From contig CABYFG010000005.1 of NCBI GenBank assembly GCA_902518185.1, positions 31,013-95,012 of the forward strand: a DNA stretch of 64,000 bases, written 5' to 3'. The first letter of the stretch is position 1; the number at the start of each line of letters is the position of its first letter. This DNA comes from an uncultured Pelagibacteraceae bacterium. GTDB lineage: Bacteria; Pseudomonadota; Alphaproteobacteria; Pelagibacterales; Pelagibacteraceae. The notes under the pieces were generated by a model. The model did no database searches. It worked only from the letters and a program-made list of their open reading frames with translations, and was not told where the DNA came from. The position numbers and the translations under genes are program-made. This document shows positions 9,503-19,587 of this stretch, piece by piece.

Positions 9503-10381
9503 TTTTTTATAATCAGATCTTCTCACAATATAAATACCTAGACTGACTGCAATTAATGAAATCAATACTTTAATTGTAATTAATTCTTTTAAAAAAATAT
9601 AACTCAAGATTGTTCCAAATATTGGGATTAGATAAGATACTTGTGATTGAAAAATAAGACCATTCTTTACTAAAATTTTAAATCTTAATAACCAAGCTAT
9701 TCCAGTGGATACTAAACCAAGATAAATAACCGATATTGTTGAGTCTAAGCGTGGTGAAATTTCCCACGGTTTTTCAGTAAAAATTACAATTGGGATCAAT
9801 ATTATTACCGCCCAAATCAAAATTGATCCTGTAACATTTTCATTTCTTTTTTTACTTATTTTCAAAGTTAAAACACCACCTATAACATAACAAGTAGACC
9901 CTAAAAGTATTATCAAAGCTGAAAAAAAGTTATTATCATCTATTAATAAATTATCAGAAAATAAAAATATAATACCTGAAAATCCTATTAAAATTCCAAC
10001 TGTTTTTATAAAGTTGAATCTTTCATTTTTTAAATAAAAATGCCCAAGTACAGTTGAACTTAAGGGTGTTGTGGACATTAAAATAGCTGCTAAATTACTC
10101 TGAACCGACTGAACTCCATAAGCAATTAAAAAAAAGGGTGCAACCAAATTAATTAAACCAATCACAGCAAACCAGTGCCAATCTTTAGAGAATGCTTCAA
10201 TTTTTATTTTTTTATAATAGCAAATTAACAAAACTGGTATTGCGCCCAAAAAAACTCTTAGGAAAGCAATTGTTACTGGACCAAAAGAGTATGTTGCAAT
10301 CTTTATATTAAAAAAAGCCGAGGCCCATATTAATGCTAAAGTCGCAAGTAATATATAATCAATAAATGTTGGTACCTTCAT
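9491..10381 (-). CDS. DMT/EamA family transporter
   Basis: Ten hydrophobic segments, LALIWASAFFNIKIA, duplicated EamA pattern. Confidence 0.88.
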   Translation of the reverse strand: MKVPTFIDYILLATLALIWASAFFNIKIATYSFGPVTIAFLRVFLGAIPVLLICYYKKIKIEAFSKDWHWFAVIGLINLVAPFFLIAYGVQSVQSNLAAILMSTTPLSSTVLGHFYLKNERFNFIKTVGILIGFSGIIFLFSDNLLIDDNNFFSALIILLGSTCYVIGGVLTLKISKKRNENVTGSILIWAVIILIPIVIFTEKPWEISPRLDSTISVIYLGLVSTGIAWLLRFKILVKNGLIFQSQVSYLIPIFGTILSYIFLKELITIKVLISLIAVSLGIYIVRRSDYKKSLK

Positions 10382-10863
10382 TCTGCAATATTTTTTATGG
10401 AACCATTCGTAATTTTTTTTAAATTTGAAAAGTTTATTTTAAAAACACAATTAGGATGACCCGCTGCTGCATATAAATTTTCAAATCTTTCAAGGGAGCT
10501 ATCGATAATTGAAGTTAAATTATTTATATGGCCCACTGGTGATACACCTCCAATAGTAAATCCTGTAATTTTTTTTACTTCATCTGCTGAGGCCATTGAT
10601 ACATCTTTTTTGTTAATAATTCTCTTAAGCTTGTTTAAAGAAACTCTCTTATCTCCTGCAATCAAACACAAAGAAAAAGTATCGTCTGTTTTAAAAAGTA
10701 AACTTTTAATAATAGCTCCTACTTCACAACCTAAAGATGAAGCTGCATCTGAGGCTGTTCTTGCAGATGAATTTAGCACAATTACTTTTTGATTTTGATC
10801 AAACAACCTAATAAATTTTTCAACTCTTCTCACAGATTCATTCTCTAATAAATTCATTTTCAA
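10378..10863 (-). CDS. YbaK/ProX-type aminoacyl-tRNA deacylase
   Basis: SLGCEVGAIIKSLLFK, TGFTIGGVSPVGH, YAAAGHPNCVFKI. Confidence 0.85.
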   Translation of the reverse strand: MKMNLLENESVRRVEKFIRLFDQNQKVIVLNSSARTASDAASSLGCEVGAIIKSLLFKTDDTFSLCLIAGDKRVSLNKLKRIINKKDVSMASADEVKKITGFTIGGVSPVGHINNLTSIIDSSLERFENLYAAAGHPNCVFKINFSNLKKITNGSIKNIAE

Positions 10864-10997
10864 CTTACAATTGATAGTTATTTTTTAAATTTGTTATACA
10901 CTCATGTTAAAAATGCATAGGTGTTATTAAGTAAAAGAACATTATTTATCAGTCTTTATTTGGTATCACAAGCGTCAGAATTACAGAGGAGATATTA

Positions 10998-12404
10998 ATG
11001 AGCGCAAAAAACGTATTAAAAACCATAAAGGATAAAGAAATAGATTATGTTGATCTAAGATTTACTGATCCTAGAGGGAAACTACAACATGTCACTATGG
11101 ACGGAAAAGTAGTTGACGAAGAAATGTTGAATGAAGGAATATTCTTTGATGGCTCATCGATAGCAGGCTGGAAAGCAATTAATGAGTCTGACATGATCCT
11201 TAAACCAGACCTTAATAGAACTGTTGTTGATCCGTTTACATCTCATAATACGTTAAATATTTTTTGTGATATTTTAGATGCAATTAAAAAAAATCCTTAC
11301 GAAAGAGATCCTAGAGGTACAGCAAAGAAAGCTGAAGCATACTTAAAAAAATCAGGTATTGGTGATAAAGCATATTTTGGACCTGAGGCAGAATTTTTTG
11401 TGTTTGATGATGTTAAGTTTAAAAATGATATGAATGAGACTGGTTTTAAAATCGATAGTACTGAAGGTCCTTATAACACTGGTCGAGATTATGAAAACGG
11501 AAATTTAGGCCATAGACCTGGTGTGAAGGGTGGATACTTTCCTGTGCCACCAGTCGATAGTGCGCAAGATATGAGAAGTGAATATTTAAAAGCAATGAAA
11601 GATATGGGAATTAAAGTTGAAAAGCATCACCATGAGGTTGCCCCAAGCCAACATGAACTTGGAATGTATTTTGGAACTTTAGTGGATCAAGCTGATAATT
11701 TACAACTTTACAAATATGCTGTTCATATGGTTTCACAATCATTTGGCAAGACTGCAACATTTATGCCAAAACCTGTTAAAGGTGATAACGGATCAGGGAT
11801 GCATGTTCACCAATCTATTTGGAAAGGTAACACTGCTTTATTTTCAGGAAATAAATATGCAGGACTTTCAGATACAGCGTTACACTACATTGGAGGAATT
11901 CTTAAACATGCAAAAGCAATTAATGCTTTTTCAAATGCAACAACAAATAGCTACAAAAGATTAATACCAGGTTTCGAAGCACCTGTTTTATTAGCATACT
12001 CAGCCAGAAATAGATCTGCTTCCTGCAGAATACCTATTACTTTAAGTAAAAAGGCTGCGAGATGTGAAATAAGATTTGGTGATGCTGCGGGAAATCCATA
12101 TTTAACTTTTGCGGCAATGTTAATGGCTGGTCTAGATGGAATAAAAAATAAAATAGACCCAGGTAAATCTTTTGATAAAGATCTATATGCATTATCTGAA
12201 AAGGAAGTTAAAAAAATCCCGACCGTTTGCGGATCATTACGAGAAGCGATGGAAAACTTGGACAAAGATAGAAACTTTTTAAAACAAGGCAATGTTTTTA
12301 CAGATGATCAAATAGATGCATACATTGCATTAAAATTTGAGGAAATTCATAATTTTGAACACACACCTCACCCAATTGAATTTGATATGTATTACAGCTG
12401 TTAA
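10998..12404 (+). CDS. glnA: Glutamine synthetase type I
   Basis: [77 protein letters not shown] ribosome binding site. Confidence 0.97.
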   Translation: MSAKNVLKTIKDKEIDYVDLRFTDPRGKLQHVTMDGKVVDEEMLNEGIFFDGSSIAGWKAINESDMILKPDLNRTVVDPFTSHNTLNIFCDILDAIKKNPYERDPRGTAKKAEAYLKKSGIGDKAYFGPEAEFFVFDDVKFKNDMNETGFKIDSTEGPYNTGRDYENGNLGHRPGVKGGYFPVPPVDSAQDMRSEYLKAMKDMGIKVEKHHHEVAPSQHELGMYFGTLVDQADNLQLYKYAVHMVSQSFGKTATFMPKPVKGDNGSGMHVHQSIWKGNTALFSGNKYAGLSDTALHYIGGILKHAKAINAFSNATTNSYKRLIPGFEAPVLLAYSARNRSASCRIPITLSKKAARCEIRFGDAAGNPYLTFAAMLMAGLDGIKNKIDPGKSFDKDLYALSEKEVKKIPTVCGSLREAMENLDKDRNFLKQGNVFTDDQIDAYIALKFEEIHNFEHTPHPIEFDMYYSC

Positions 12405-12407
12405 ATT

Positions 12408-12596
12408 TTACTGTCTAGTGCTGGCAATTTTATTTTTGCCTACACCTTTTTTAACAATGTAATCTTGTGTGCCATTTGCTCCTGTTTCGACAGATCTAAT
12501 TAGGGATCTGAGAAAATTTTTTCTTTTCTCTCTTTTACCCTCTGCTTCAAGCAAATTTCTGTGTTCAAATATATTCATGTGTAAGTTATAAAGCAT
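12408..12596 (-). CDS. Small basic hypothetical protein (start possibly MNIFEHRN)
   Basis: 62-aa open frame occupying the gap between glnA and sufA; coding-like composition; no family recognised. Confidence 0.5.
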   Translation of the reverse strand: MLYNLHMNIFEHRNLLEAEGKREKRKNFLRSLIRSVETGANGTQDYIVKKGVGKNKIASTRQ

Positions 12597-12635
12597 CTAT
12601 GCAAAAATTGCAAATCAGGTATGTTCAAAATGGGA

Positions 12636-12968
12636 TCACACTTTAAAAGACTCTCCGCAACCACATCTTTCGGTTTCGTTAGGATTGTTAAACACAAAAG
12701 ATGATGAAAAATCTTGTTTTTTATAATCCATTTCAGTACCCAACAAATACATAACTGCAGCAGAATCTATAAAAACCTTAACGCCTTTATCTTCAATAAC
12801 TTCATCGTTAGGATTAATTTTTTTTGAATACTCCATGACATAGGACATCCCAGCACAACCACCAGATTTTACCGAAACTCTCACACCTATTGCCTCTTTT
12901 TCGGCATTAGACATTATTTCTTTAATTCTTGATGCAGCGTTATCACTTAATTTTAATATTGCACTCAT
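12636..12968 (-). CDS. sufA: A-type Fe-S carrier (SufA/IscA/ErpA family)
   Basis: VSVKSGGCAGMSYVMEY and C-terminal CGCGESF. Confidence 0.93.
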   Translation of the reverse strand: MSAILKLSDNAASRIKEIMSNAEKEAIGVRVSVKSGGCAGMSYVMEYSKKINPNDEVIEDKGVKVFIDSAAVMYLLGTEMDYKKQDFSSSFVFNNPNETERCGCGESFKV

Positions 12969-13264
12969 TATAAATTTAACTCCAATTTAGCAGCATCTGA
13001 CATCATATCTTTATTCCAAGGAGGATCCCAAACCAATTCAAGATTTACATCATCTATTCCTTCTACCTGCATAGCACCCTCTTTTACTTCTTTTGGTAAA
13101 CTTTCTGCAACTGGGCAATTAGGTGTTGTCAATGTCATTTTTATTTCAGCCTTTCGCCCTTCAACTTTAATATCATAAATAAGACCAAGATCATAAACAT
13201 TTACTGGGATCTCTGGATCGTAAATTTTACTTATTTCCTCTATAATTTTATTTTTTATCTCCAT
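12968..13264 (-). CDS. sufT: SufT / DUF59 (MIP18-like) Fe-S assembly factor
   Basis: IYDPEIPVNVYDLGLIYDI, MTLTTPNCPVAESLP, LVWDPPWNKDMMSDAAKLEL. Confidence 0.9.
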   Translation of the reverse strand: MEIKNKIIEEISKIYDPEIPVNVYDLGLIYDIKVEGRKAEIKMTLTTPNCPVAESLPKEVKEGAMQVEGIDDVNLELVWDPPWNKDMMSDAAKLELNL

Positions 13265-13266
13265 AT

Positions 13267-13731
13267 TTAATTTTCTGTAGTTATTTCTTTACCATCATTT
13301 TCCATCGCAGATACTAAAGTATGCCATGATAAAGTAGCACATTTAACTCTCATTGGATATTGTTTTACTCCTGATAAACACATCAATTTTGTTTTATCAT
13401 CCTCTTTTAATATATTATTTTTAAGTTTTGGATTTTCTTTAATCATCCCCAAAAAGTCCTCAATTATTTCTTTAGCTTCATTATCACTTTTTCCTTTAAT
13501 CAAATCAGTCATAATCGAGGCAGATGCCATTGATATTGCACATCCACTTCCCTCAAACGAAATATCTTCTACCTTTCTTTGATTATTTAATTTTAGATAC
13601 ACATGTACATTATCACCACACAACGGATTATTGCCTTTTGCGTCTTTATTAAAATTTTCTGTTTTTCCTAAATTTCTAGGGTTCTTTCCATGTTCTAATA
13701 TTATTTCTTGATATAATTCTTTTAAGTTCAT
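13267..13731 (-). CDS. sufU: SufU-type scaffold/zinc-dependent sulfurtransferase
   Basis: NPLCGDNVHVYL, FEGSGCAISMASASIM, long insertion before VKCATLSWHTL as in SufU rather than IscU. Confidence 0.9.
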   Translation of the reverse strand: MNLKELYQEIILEHGKNPRNLGKTENFNKDAKGNNPLCGDNVHVYLKLNNQRKVEDISFEGSGCAISMASASIMTDLIKGKSDNEAKEIIEDFLGMIKENPKLKNNILKEDDKTKLMCLSGVKQYPMRVKCATLSWHTLVSAMENDGKEITTEN

Positions 13732-14948
13732 TTTAAATCAAAAATTTTTTTACAATTATTTATTCCATCATTTAATTTATCTAAATCATCTTTTGTATTA
13801 TAAACTCCTAATGATGCACGTGCACTTGCAGGAATACCTAATTTATCATGAAGTATTTGGCAACAATGGTGACCAGCTCTTATAGCAACTCCAGTTTCAT
13901 CTAAAATAGTTGCAATATCATGAGGATGAACTCCCTCTACAGTAAAAGATAATACTCCACCTCGCTCTTTAGGATTTCCAATTAATTTCACAGAATTGTT
14001 CTTTTTTAAAATTTCTTGACCATATTCTATTAGTTCTTTTTCGTGCTTAATTATATTTTCTATTCCAATACTTTCTAAAAACTTTATTGATTGATCAAAC
14101 GCAATGACTTGTGCTGTAGCCATTGTTCCAGCTTCATACTTATTTGGAAGTTCTCCATAAGAAATCCTATCTTTTTTTACTTCATTAATCATTCCCCCAC
14201 CCCCTTGATATGGTGGAAGTTGCTCTAACCATTTCTTTTTTCCATACAAAATTCCAAGCCCTGTTGGTCCATACATTTTATGACATGATATTGCATAAAA
14301 ATCACAATCTAAGTCTTGCATATCTAATTTTAAATGTGGTCCTCCCTGACATCCATCTACTACAACGACGATACCTTTTGAGTGCGCTAATTGAGTTATC
14401 TCTTTGATTGGTAAAACTGCACCAGTAACGTTGGATAAGTGAGTTATAGCTATTACTTTAGTTTTTTCTGTAATTTCTTTCTCTATATTTTCTATGGGTA
14501 TATCTCCATCTTCATTAATCTCTGCAAACTTTATTTTAATATTTTTTGATTTTCTTAAAAAATGCCATGGAACATAATTTGAATGATGCTCTAGTTCTGT
14601 AATTAAAATCTCGTCATTTGGTTCTAAGATTGCTTGACCCAGAGTATTAGCTACTAAATTCAAGGCCTCTGTAGCACCCTTGGTAAATACGATTTCATTT
14701 TTATCTTTTGCATTTATATATTTTTGAACAGAAGTCCTTGTATTTTCATATAAATTTGTAGCTGCAACAGCTAAATAATGAATGCTTCTGCCTACATTTG
14801 AAAATTGTTTGGAGTAAAAATCATTTATTCTGTCCAGAACCACCTTGGGTTTTTGAGATGAATTAGCGCTATCCAAATAAACTAAATCATTATTTTGGAT
14901 TTTTTCATCAAAAATTGGGAATTCTTTTTTAATTTTATCTATATTCAT
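13728..14948 (-). CDS. sufS: Cysteine desulfurase SufS
   Basis: VYLDSANSSQKPK, ELEHHSNYVPW, DFYAISCHKMYGPTG, AIRAGHHCCQ. Confidence 0.96.
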   Translation of the reverse strand: MNIDKIKKEFPIFDEKIQNNDLVYLDSANSSQKPKVVLDRINDFYSKQFSNVGRSIHYLAVAATNLYENTRTSVQKYINAKDKNEIVFTKGATEALNLVANTLGQAILEPNDEILITELEHHSNYVPWHFLRKSKNIKIKFAEINEDGDIPIENIEKEITEKTKVIAITHLSNVTGAVLPIKEITQLAHSKGIVVVVDGCQGGPHLKLDMQDLDCDFYAISCHKMYGPTGLGILYGKKKWLEQLPPYQGGGGMINEVKKDRISYGELPNKYEAGTMATAQVIAFDQSIKFLESIGIENIIKHEKELIEYGQEILKKNNSVKLIGNPKERGGVLSFTVEGVHPHDIATILDETGVAIRAGHHCCQILHDKLGIPASARASLGVYNTKDDLDKLNDGINNCKKIFDLK

Positions 14949-16192
14949 TTTTTCAATCCGATAATATTTTTTATCAAGTCTTTTATTTCTAAGTCAGTTA
15001 TTTTTTCAACAACGTCTAATAAAAATCCATTTATTAAAAGTTCTTTTGACTGTTGATAATTCAATCCACGAGACATCAAATAGAAAATTGAATTTTCATC
15101 TAAACTACCAGATGCTGATCCATGAGAACATTTTACATCGTCAGCGTAAATTTCTAATTCTGGTTTTGCATTAAACTCAGATGTTTCATCTAATAGTATT
15201 GCTTTACTTAATTGATACCCATCAGTTTTTTGAGCTTTTGAGTTTACAAATATTCTTCCTTGATATGCAGATTTTGAATTTTTTCCAAGAACACTTTTTA
15301 TAAGCTGATAGCTTTTTGTGTTCTCCACTAAATGGTTGATTGTAGTTCTAATTTCGTGTTGTTGATTTTCTTTCAAGGAAAAAATACCATTAATAAATGC
15401 TGAGGAATACTCACCATTTAAATTACAGTTAATTTCATTTTTAAAATAATCTGAACCAGCAGATAGTATAAATGTTTCTGAAACACTGTTATTTTCCTGT
15501 TCAATGTTGTTAAAAGAATATCTTAAATTATTGTTTCTAGATTTATCAACTTTATAGTTTTTCAGGATTGAATCTTTTTCTAAATTGAAATTGTAAAAAA
15601 TATTAATAAAGTTTTTCTCTGTATTATTAGCAAAATAATCAACAAGTTTTAAACAACTATTTTCACCTAATTCAAAATCTAATCTCAAATTGATATTTGT
15701 TGACTTTGTTTTATCATTTGTTGAATGATAAATTATCAAAGGTTTCTTTAGAGTATAATTTTTTTTAATTAAAATTTTAAAAACTTTATCAGTAAGTGCA
15801 CTATTTAAATCAATTAATGAGTTTTTATAATCAAATGATATATCTTTTTTAGTTTCGTCAATGATTTCAATTTTATTTTGGTCTTCGAAGTTAAAATCAA
15901 TTTTTTCAATTCTTCCATTTATAAAGATAATCTTATTATGCTCCAAACCATCAACAAAAATAGATGGATTAATTTTATTAGGTTGTGAGTAATCATTGAA
16001 AAAAGTTAAATCATTAATATTTTTTTTAATAATCTGACTTATATCTAAAAACTTCCAATCTTCTTGCTTTCTATTTGGAAAGCCCCTTTTTATGAAATTA
16101 TTCAAAAAATTTCTTTTAAAATGGATTTCTTCATTAGAAAGTTTTGAAATTTTTACTATTTTATCGAAATCTGACTGTAGTTGCTCCCTCAT
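14945..16192 (-). CDS. sufD: Fe-S assembly protein SufD
   Basis: QDWKFLDIS, GRIFVNSKAQKTDGYQLSKAILLDETSEFNAKPELEIYADDVKCSHGSASG. Confidence 0.95.
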   Translation of the reverse strand: MREQLQSDFDKIVKISKLSNEEIHFKRNFLNNFIKRGFPNRKQEDWKFLDISQIIKKNINDLTFFNDYSQPNKINPSIFVDGLEHNKIIFINGRIEKIDFNFEDQNKIEIIDETKKDISFDYKNSLIDLNSALTDKVFKILIKKNYTLKKPLIIYHSTNDKTKSTNINLRLDFELGENSCLKLVDYFANNTEKNFINIFYNFNLEKDSILKNYKVDKSRNNNLRYSFNNIEQENNSVSETFILSAGSDYFKNEINCNLNGEYSSAFINGIFSLKENQQHEIRTTINHLVENTKSYQLIKSVLGKNSKSAYQGRIFVNSKAQKTDGYQLSKAILLDETSEFNAKPELEIYADDVKCSHGSASGSLDENSIFYLMSRGLNYQQSKELLINGFLLDVVEKITDLEIKDLIKNIIGLKK

Positions 16193-16927
16193 TTAATTAA
16201 AACTTTCATATCCTTTTTTTTCTAATTCGATTGCTAATTCTGGACCACCAGATCTAATTATCTTTCCATTCATTAGAACGTGAACAAAATCGGGTTTAAT
16301 GTAATCTAACAATCTTTGATAATGGGTGATGATTAAAAAGGAATTATCTTTATTTCTTAAAGTATTTACTCCATCTGCAACTATTTTTAATGCATCTATA
16401 TCCAATCCTGAGTCTGTCTCATCTAAAATAGATAATTTAGGAGCCAACATAGACATTTGTAAAATTTCATTTTTCTTTTTTTCTCCGCCTGAAAAGCCAA
16501 CATTCAATTGCCTATTTAGTTTTTCTTCATCAAATTTTAATTCTTTAGCTTTTTCTTTTACAAGCTTCAAAAATTCAATTGCATCTAACTCTTTTTCACC
16601 TCGTGCTTTTCTTATTGCGTTTAAAGATGTTTTTAAAAATATGTTTGTATTTACACCAGGAATTTCTAATGGATATTGGAAAGCCAAAAATATTCCTTTA
16701 TGTGCTCTTTCTTCAGTTTCAAGATCAAATAAATTTTTGTTTTCAAACAAGATTTCACCTGATACCTCATATCCTTTCTTACCTGAGAGAATATTAGATA
16801 ATGTACTTTTTCCTGATCCGTTGGGACCCATAATCGCGTGTACTTCACCAGGGTTTATATTCAATGAAAAACCCTTTAAAATTGATTTATTCTCAACGTT
16901 GGCATTTAAATTACTTATTTTAAGCAT
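16193..16927 (-). CDS. sufC: Fe-S assembly ATPase SufC
   Basis: Walker A GPNGSGKSTLSNIL, FSGGEKKKNEILQM, SILDETDSGLDIDALK. Confidence 0.96.
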   Translation of the reverse strand: MLKISNLNANVENKSILKGFSLNINPGEVHAIMGPNGSGKSTLSNILSGKKGYEVSGEILFENKNLFDLETEERAHKGIFLAFQYPLEIPGVNTNIFLKTSLNAIRKARGEKELDAIEFLKLVKEKAKELKFDEEKLNRQLNVGFSGGEKKKNEILQMSMLAPKLSILDETDSGLDIDALKIVADGVNTLRNKDNSFLIITHYQRLLDYIKPDFVHVLMNGKIIRSGGPELAIELEKKGYESFN

Positions 16928-18387
16928 TAACCAACACTCCCCTCTAAGCTAATACCTACAAGTTTCTGAGCTTCAACTGCAAACTCCATTGGTAATTGTT
17001 GCAGCACTTCTTTACAAAAACCATTAACAATTAATCCTACAGCTTCCTCAGGATTAAGTCCTCTTTGTTGGCAATAATGTAATTGCTCTTCACTTATTTT
17101 TGATGTCGTAGCTTCATGTGCGATATTTGAGTCAAAATTTTTATTTTTGATATAAGGCACTGTGTGTGCCCCACATTTATTTCCCATTAATAAAGAATCA
17201 CATTGTGTATAGTTGCTTGAATTTTTAGCTTTTGAATTAATATCTACTAAACCTCTGTAAGTCATATCAGAGAATCCAGCACTTATTCCTTTAGAAATAA
17301 TTTTACTTTTAGTATTTTTTCCTAAATGAATCATCTTTGTTCCAGTATCTGCCTTTTGATGATTATTGGTAATTGCTATAGAATAAAATTCACCAATTGA
17401 ATTATCACCTTTTAAAATACAGCTTGGATATTTCCAGGTTATAGCTGAACCTGTTTCAACTTGAGTCCAAGAAATCTTAGAATTATTCCCTTTACACAAT
17501 CCTCTTTTAGTAACAAAGTTATAAATTCCTCCTTTACCATTTTCATCACCAGGATACCAATTTTGTACTGTTGAATATTTTATTTCTGCGTCGTCTAATG
17601 CAATCAATTCAACATTTGCTGCATGTAATTGATTTTCATCTCTCATGGGAGCAGTGCATCCTTCGAGGTAACTCACGTAACTCCCTTTGTCAGCAATAAT
17701 TAACGTTCTTTCAAACTGTCCTGTCTCTGATGCATTGATTCTAAAATAAGTTGATAGCTCCATAGGACATTTAACACCCTCAGGAATATAAACAAACGAC
17801 CCGTCTGTAAAAACAGCAGAGTTTAGTGTGGCAAAGAAATGGTCAGTAACAGGGATTACAGTGCCTAAATATTTTTTTACTAGATCGGGATGCTTTTGAA
17901 TTGCCTCTGACATTGAACAAAAAATTATTCCGTGCTTTGTTAATTCACCTTTAAAAGTAGTTGCCACTGATACAGAGTCAAATACAGCATCCACAGCAAT
18001 TCCATTCAGTCTTGCTTGTTCTTGAAGTGGGATACCAAGTTTTTTATAAGTTTCTAGAAGTTTAGGATCTAATTCATCTAAACTTTTTGGTTTATCCTTC
18101 ATGCTTTTTGGTGCTGAATAATAATATAAATCTTGATAATCAATCTTAGGATATTTTGGTTTTTGCCAATTTGGTTCTTTTAAAAGTTTTAATCGCTCAT
18201 AAGCCTTTAATCTAAAGTCTAACATCCATTGCGGTTCTTTTTTAATATTAGAAATAAACTTAATAACGTCTTCGTTTAAGCCTTTTGGAGCTTTAATATT
18301 TTCTATATCAGTAGTAAAACCATATTTATAATCTTTTAACTTTTCTATATCTTTTTCTCTAGTATCCATTTTAAATTCTTCTTTCAC
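16927..18387 (-). CDS. sufB: Fe-S assembly protein SufB
   Basis: [83 protein letters not shown]. Confidence 0.97.
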   Translation of the reverse strand: MKEEFKMDTREKDIEKLKDYKYGFTTDIENIKAPKGLNEDVIKFISNIKKEPQWMLDFRLKAYERLKLLKEPNWQKPKYPKIDYQDLYYYSAPKSMKDKPKSLDELDPKLLETYKKLGIPLQEQARLNGIAVDAVFDSVSVATTFKGELTKHGIIFCSMSEAIQKHPDLVKKYLGTVIPVTDHFFATLNSAVFTDGSFVYIPEGVKCPMELSTYFRINASETGQFERTLIIADKGSYVSYLEGCTAPMRDENQLHAANVELIALDDAEIKYSTVQNWYPGDENGKGGIYNFVTKRGLCKGNNSKISWTQVETGSAITWKYPSCILKGDNSIGEFYSIAITNNHQKADTGTKMIHLGKNTKSKIISKGISAGFSDMTYRGLVDINSKAKNSSNYTQCDSLLMGNKCGAHTVPYIKNKNFDSNIAHEATTSKISEEQLHYCQQRGLNPEEAVGLIVNGFCKEVLQQLPMEFAVEAQKLVGISLEGSVG

Positions 18388-18796
18388 GATTGTCTTTGAT
18401 TAAATCCTCTAAACTTTTTTGTTCAAAAAAATTATTAATATGATTTTCAAGTTCATCCCAAAGATTATGTGTCAAACATTTCGTCGATTTACCATTGCAA
18501 CCTTTTTTAGACTCTTTTTTACATTGAACAGTTTTTACTTTCTCATCAACAGCATCGAATATATTGGTAAGTTTAATCTCATTAGCTTTTTTATTCAAAA
18601 CGTATCCACCCTGTATTCCCCTTACACTTTGTACAATTTCCTTTTTTCTAAGTTTGGAAAAAATTTGCTCCAGGTAATCAAGAGAAATACCTTGTCTTAA
18701 AGAAATGTCCCTAAGAGATACTGGATTAATATTATTAAATCTTGCCAGATCTACTAAAGCCATTACCGCATATCTGCCTTTAGATGTTAGTTTCAT
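18371..18796 (-). CDS. iscR: Rrf2-family transcriptional regulator, IscR-like
   Basis: [49 protein letters not shown]; retains C..C..C..H cluster ligand pattern ([19 protein letters not shown]). Confidence 0.9.
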   Translation of the reverse strand: MKLTSKGRYAVMALVDLARFNNINPVSLRDISLRQGISLDYLEQIFSKLRKKEIVQSVRGIQGGYVLNKKANEIKLTNIFDAVDEKVKTVQCKKESKKGCNGKSTKCLTHNLWDELENHINNFFEQKSLEDLIKDNRERRI

Positions 18797-18816
18797 AAAT
18801 CCTTATTTTACAAGGG

Positions 18817-18848
18817 TATATATAAACCTGACTAAAATAGTCAAGTAT
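18817..18848 (-). promoter_or_regulatory. Predicted suf promoter overlapped by IscR type-1-like operator
   Basis: Minus strand: ATACTTGACTATTTTAGTCAGGTTTATATATACCC; operator palindrome 18824-18848, -35 TTGACT 18841-18846, -10 TATATA after a ~16 bp spacer, AAGGA ribosome binding site before the ATG. Confidence 0.75.
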
Positions 18849-18930
18849 ATAGAATAAAAAAAGTTTAACAATTTGTCACGTACTTGTGGTATGTCTAATT
18901 TTTTTTTGAGAATAATAATCAATACCAATT

Positions 18931-19587
18931 ATGGATAACAAAATTGTAGAAATTTTTATTCCTGGCCCTGCTGGCAGACTTGAAGCTAAATATTTTAAAA
19001 GTAAAAAAAATACATCCCCGGTAGCTTTAGTTTTACAACCTCACCCTCAGTACGGAGGCACAATGAATAACAAAGTTGTTGTAGAAACTTTTAACATTTT
19101 TAAAGAAAATGATTTTTCAGTTTGTAGAGTAAATTTTAGAGGAGTTGGAAAAAGTGATGGAGAATTTGATAATGGACAAGGAGAACTAGCTGACGCTGCC
19201 GCAGCCTTAGATTGGTTGGAGAGAGAAAATTTTGATAATTCACAATGTTGGGTATCAGGTTTTTCATTTGGTTCACTAATTGCTATGCAATTACTAATGA
19301 GGAGACCTGAGATAAACAGATTTATTGCAATATCACCTCAACCAAATGTTTATGACTTTTCTTTTTTATCACCATGTCCAACATCTGGATTAATGATTTA
19401 TGGAAAAAAGGATGAGTTGGTACCAGTTGAATATGTGAACGACTTAGATAAAAGATTGTCTGAACAAAAAGGAATTAAAGTTGAATTTCAGTCAGTACCA
19501 GATTCAAATCATTTTTTTACTAAAAATGAAAATTTGCTAGTAAAATATTTAGATAAGTATATTAAAAGAGAAATTGCCCTTTATTAA
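18931..19587 (+). CDS. Alpha/beta hydrolase
   Basis: VNFRGVGKSDGEFDNGQGE, WVSGFSFGSLIAMQLL, PDSNHFF. Confidence 0.88.
   Translation: MDNKIVEIFIPGPAGRLEAKYFKSKKNTSPVALVLQPHPQYGGTMNNKVVVETFNIFKENDFSVCRVNFRGVGKSDGEFDNGQGELADAAAALDWLERENFDNSQCWVSGFSFGSLIAMQLLMRRPEINRFIAISPQPNVYDFSFLSPCPTSGLMIYGKKDELVPVEYVNDLDKRLSEQKGIKVEFQSVPDSNHFFTKNENLLVKYLDKYIKREIALY

Noticed and set aside
10864-10997. Possible glnA riboswitch or 8-codon leader peptide (MLKMHRCY, 10904-10930)
   Set aside because: I could not match known glutamine-riboswitch features or find a convincing terminator/antiterminator; such a short ORF occurs easily by chance. Comparative alignment of the leader would decide
16326-16952. 208-aa plus-strand ORF opposite sufC
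   Set aside because: Antisense to a clearly conserved gene; composition is a complement shadow with no start context or family resemblance
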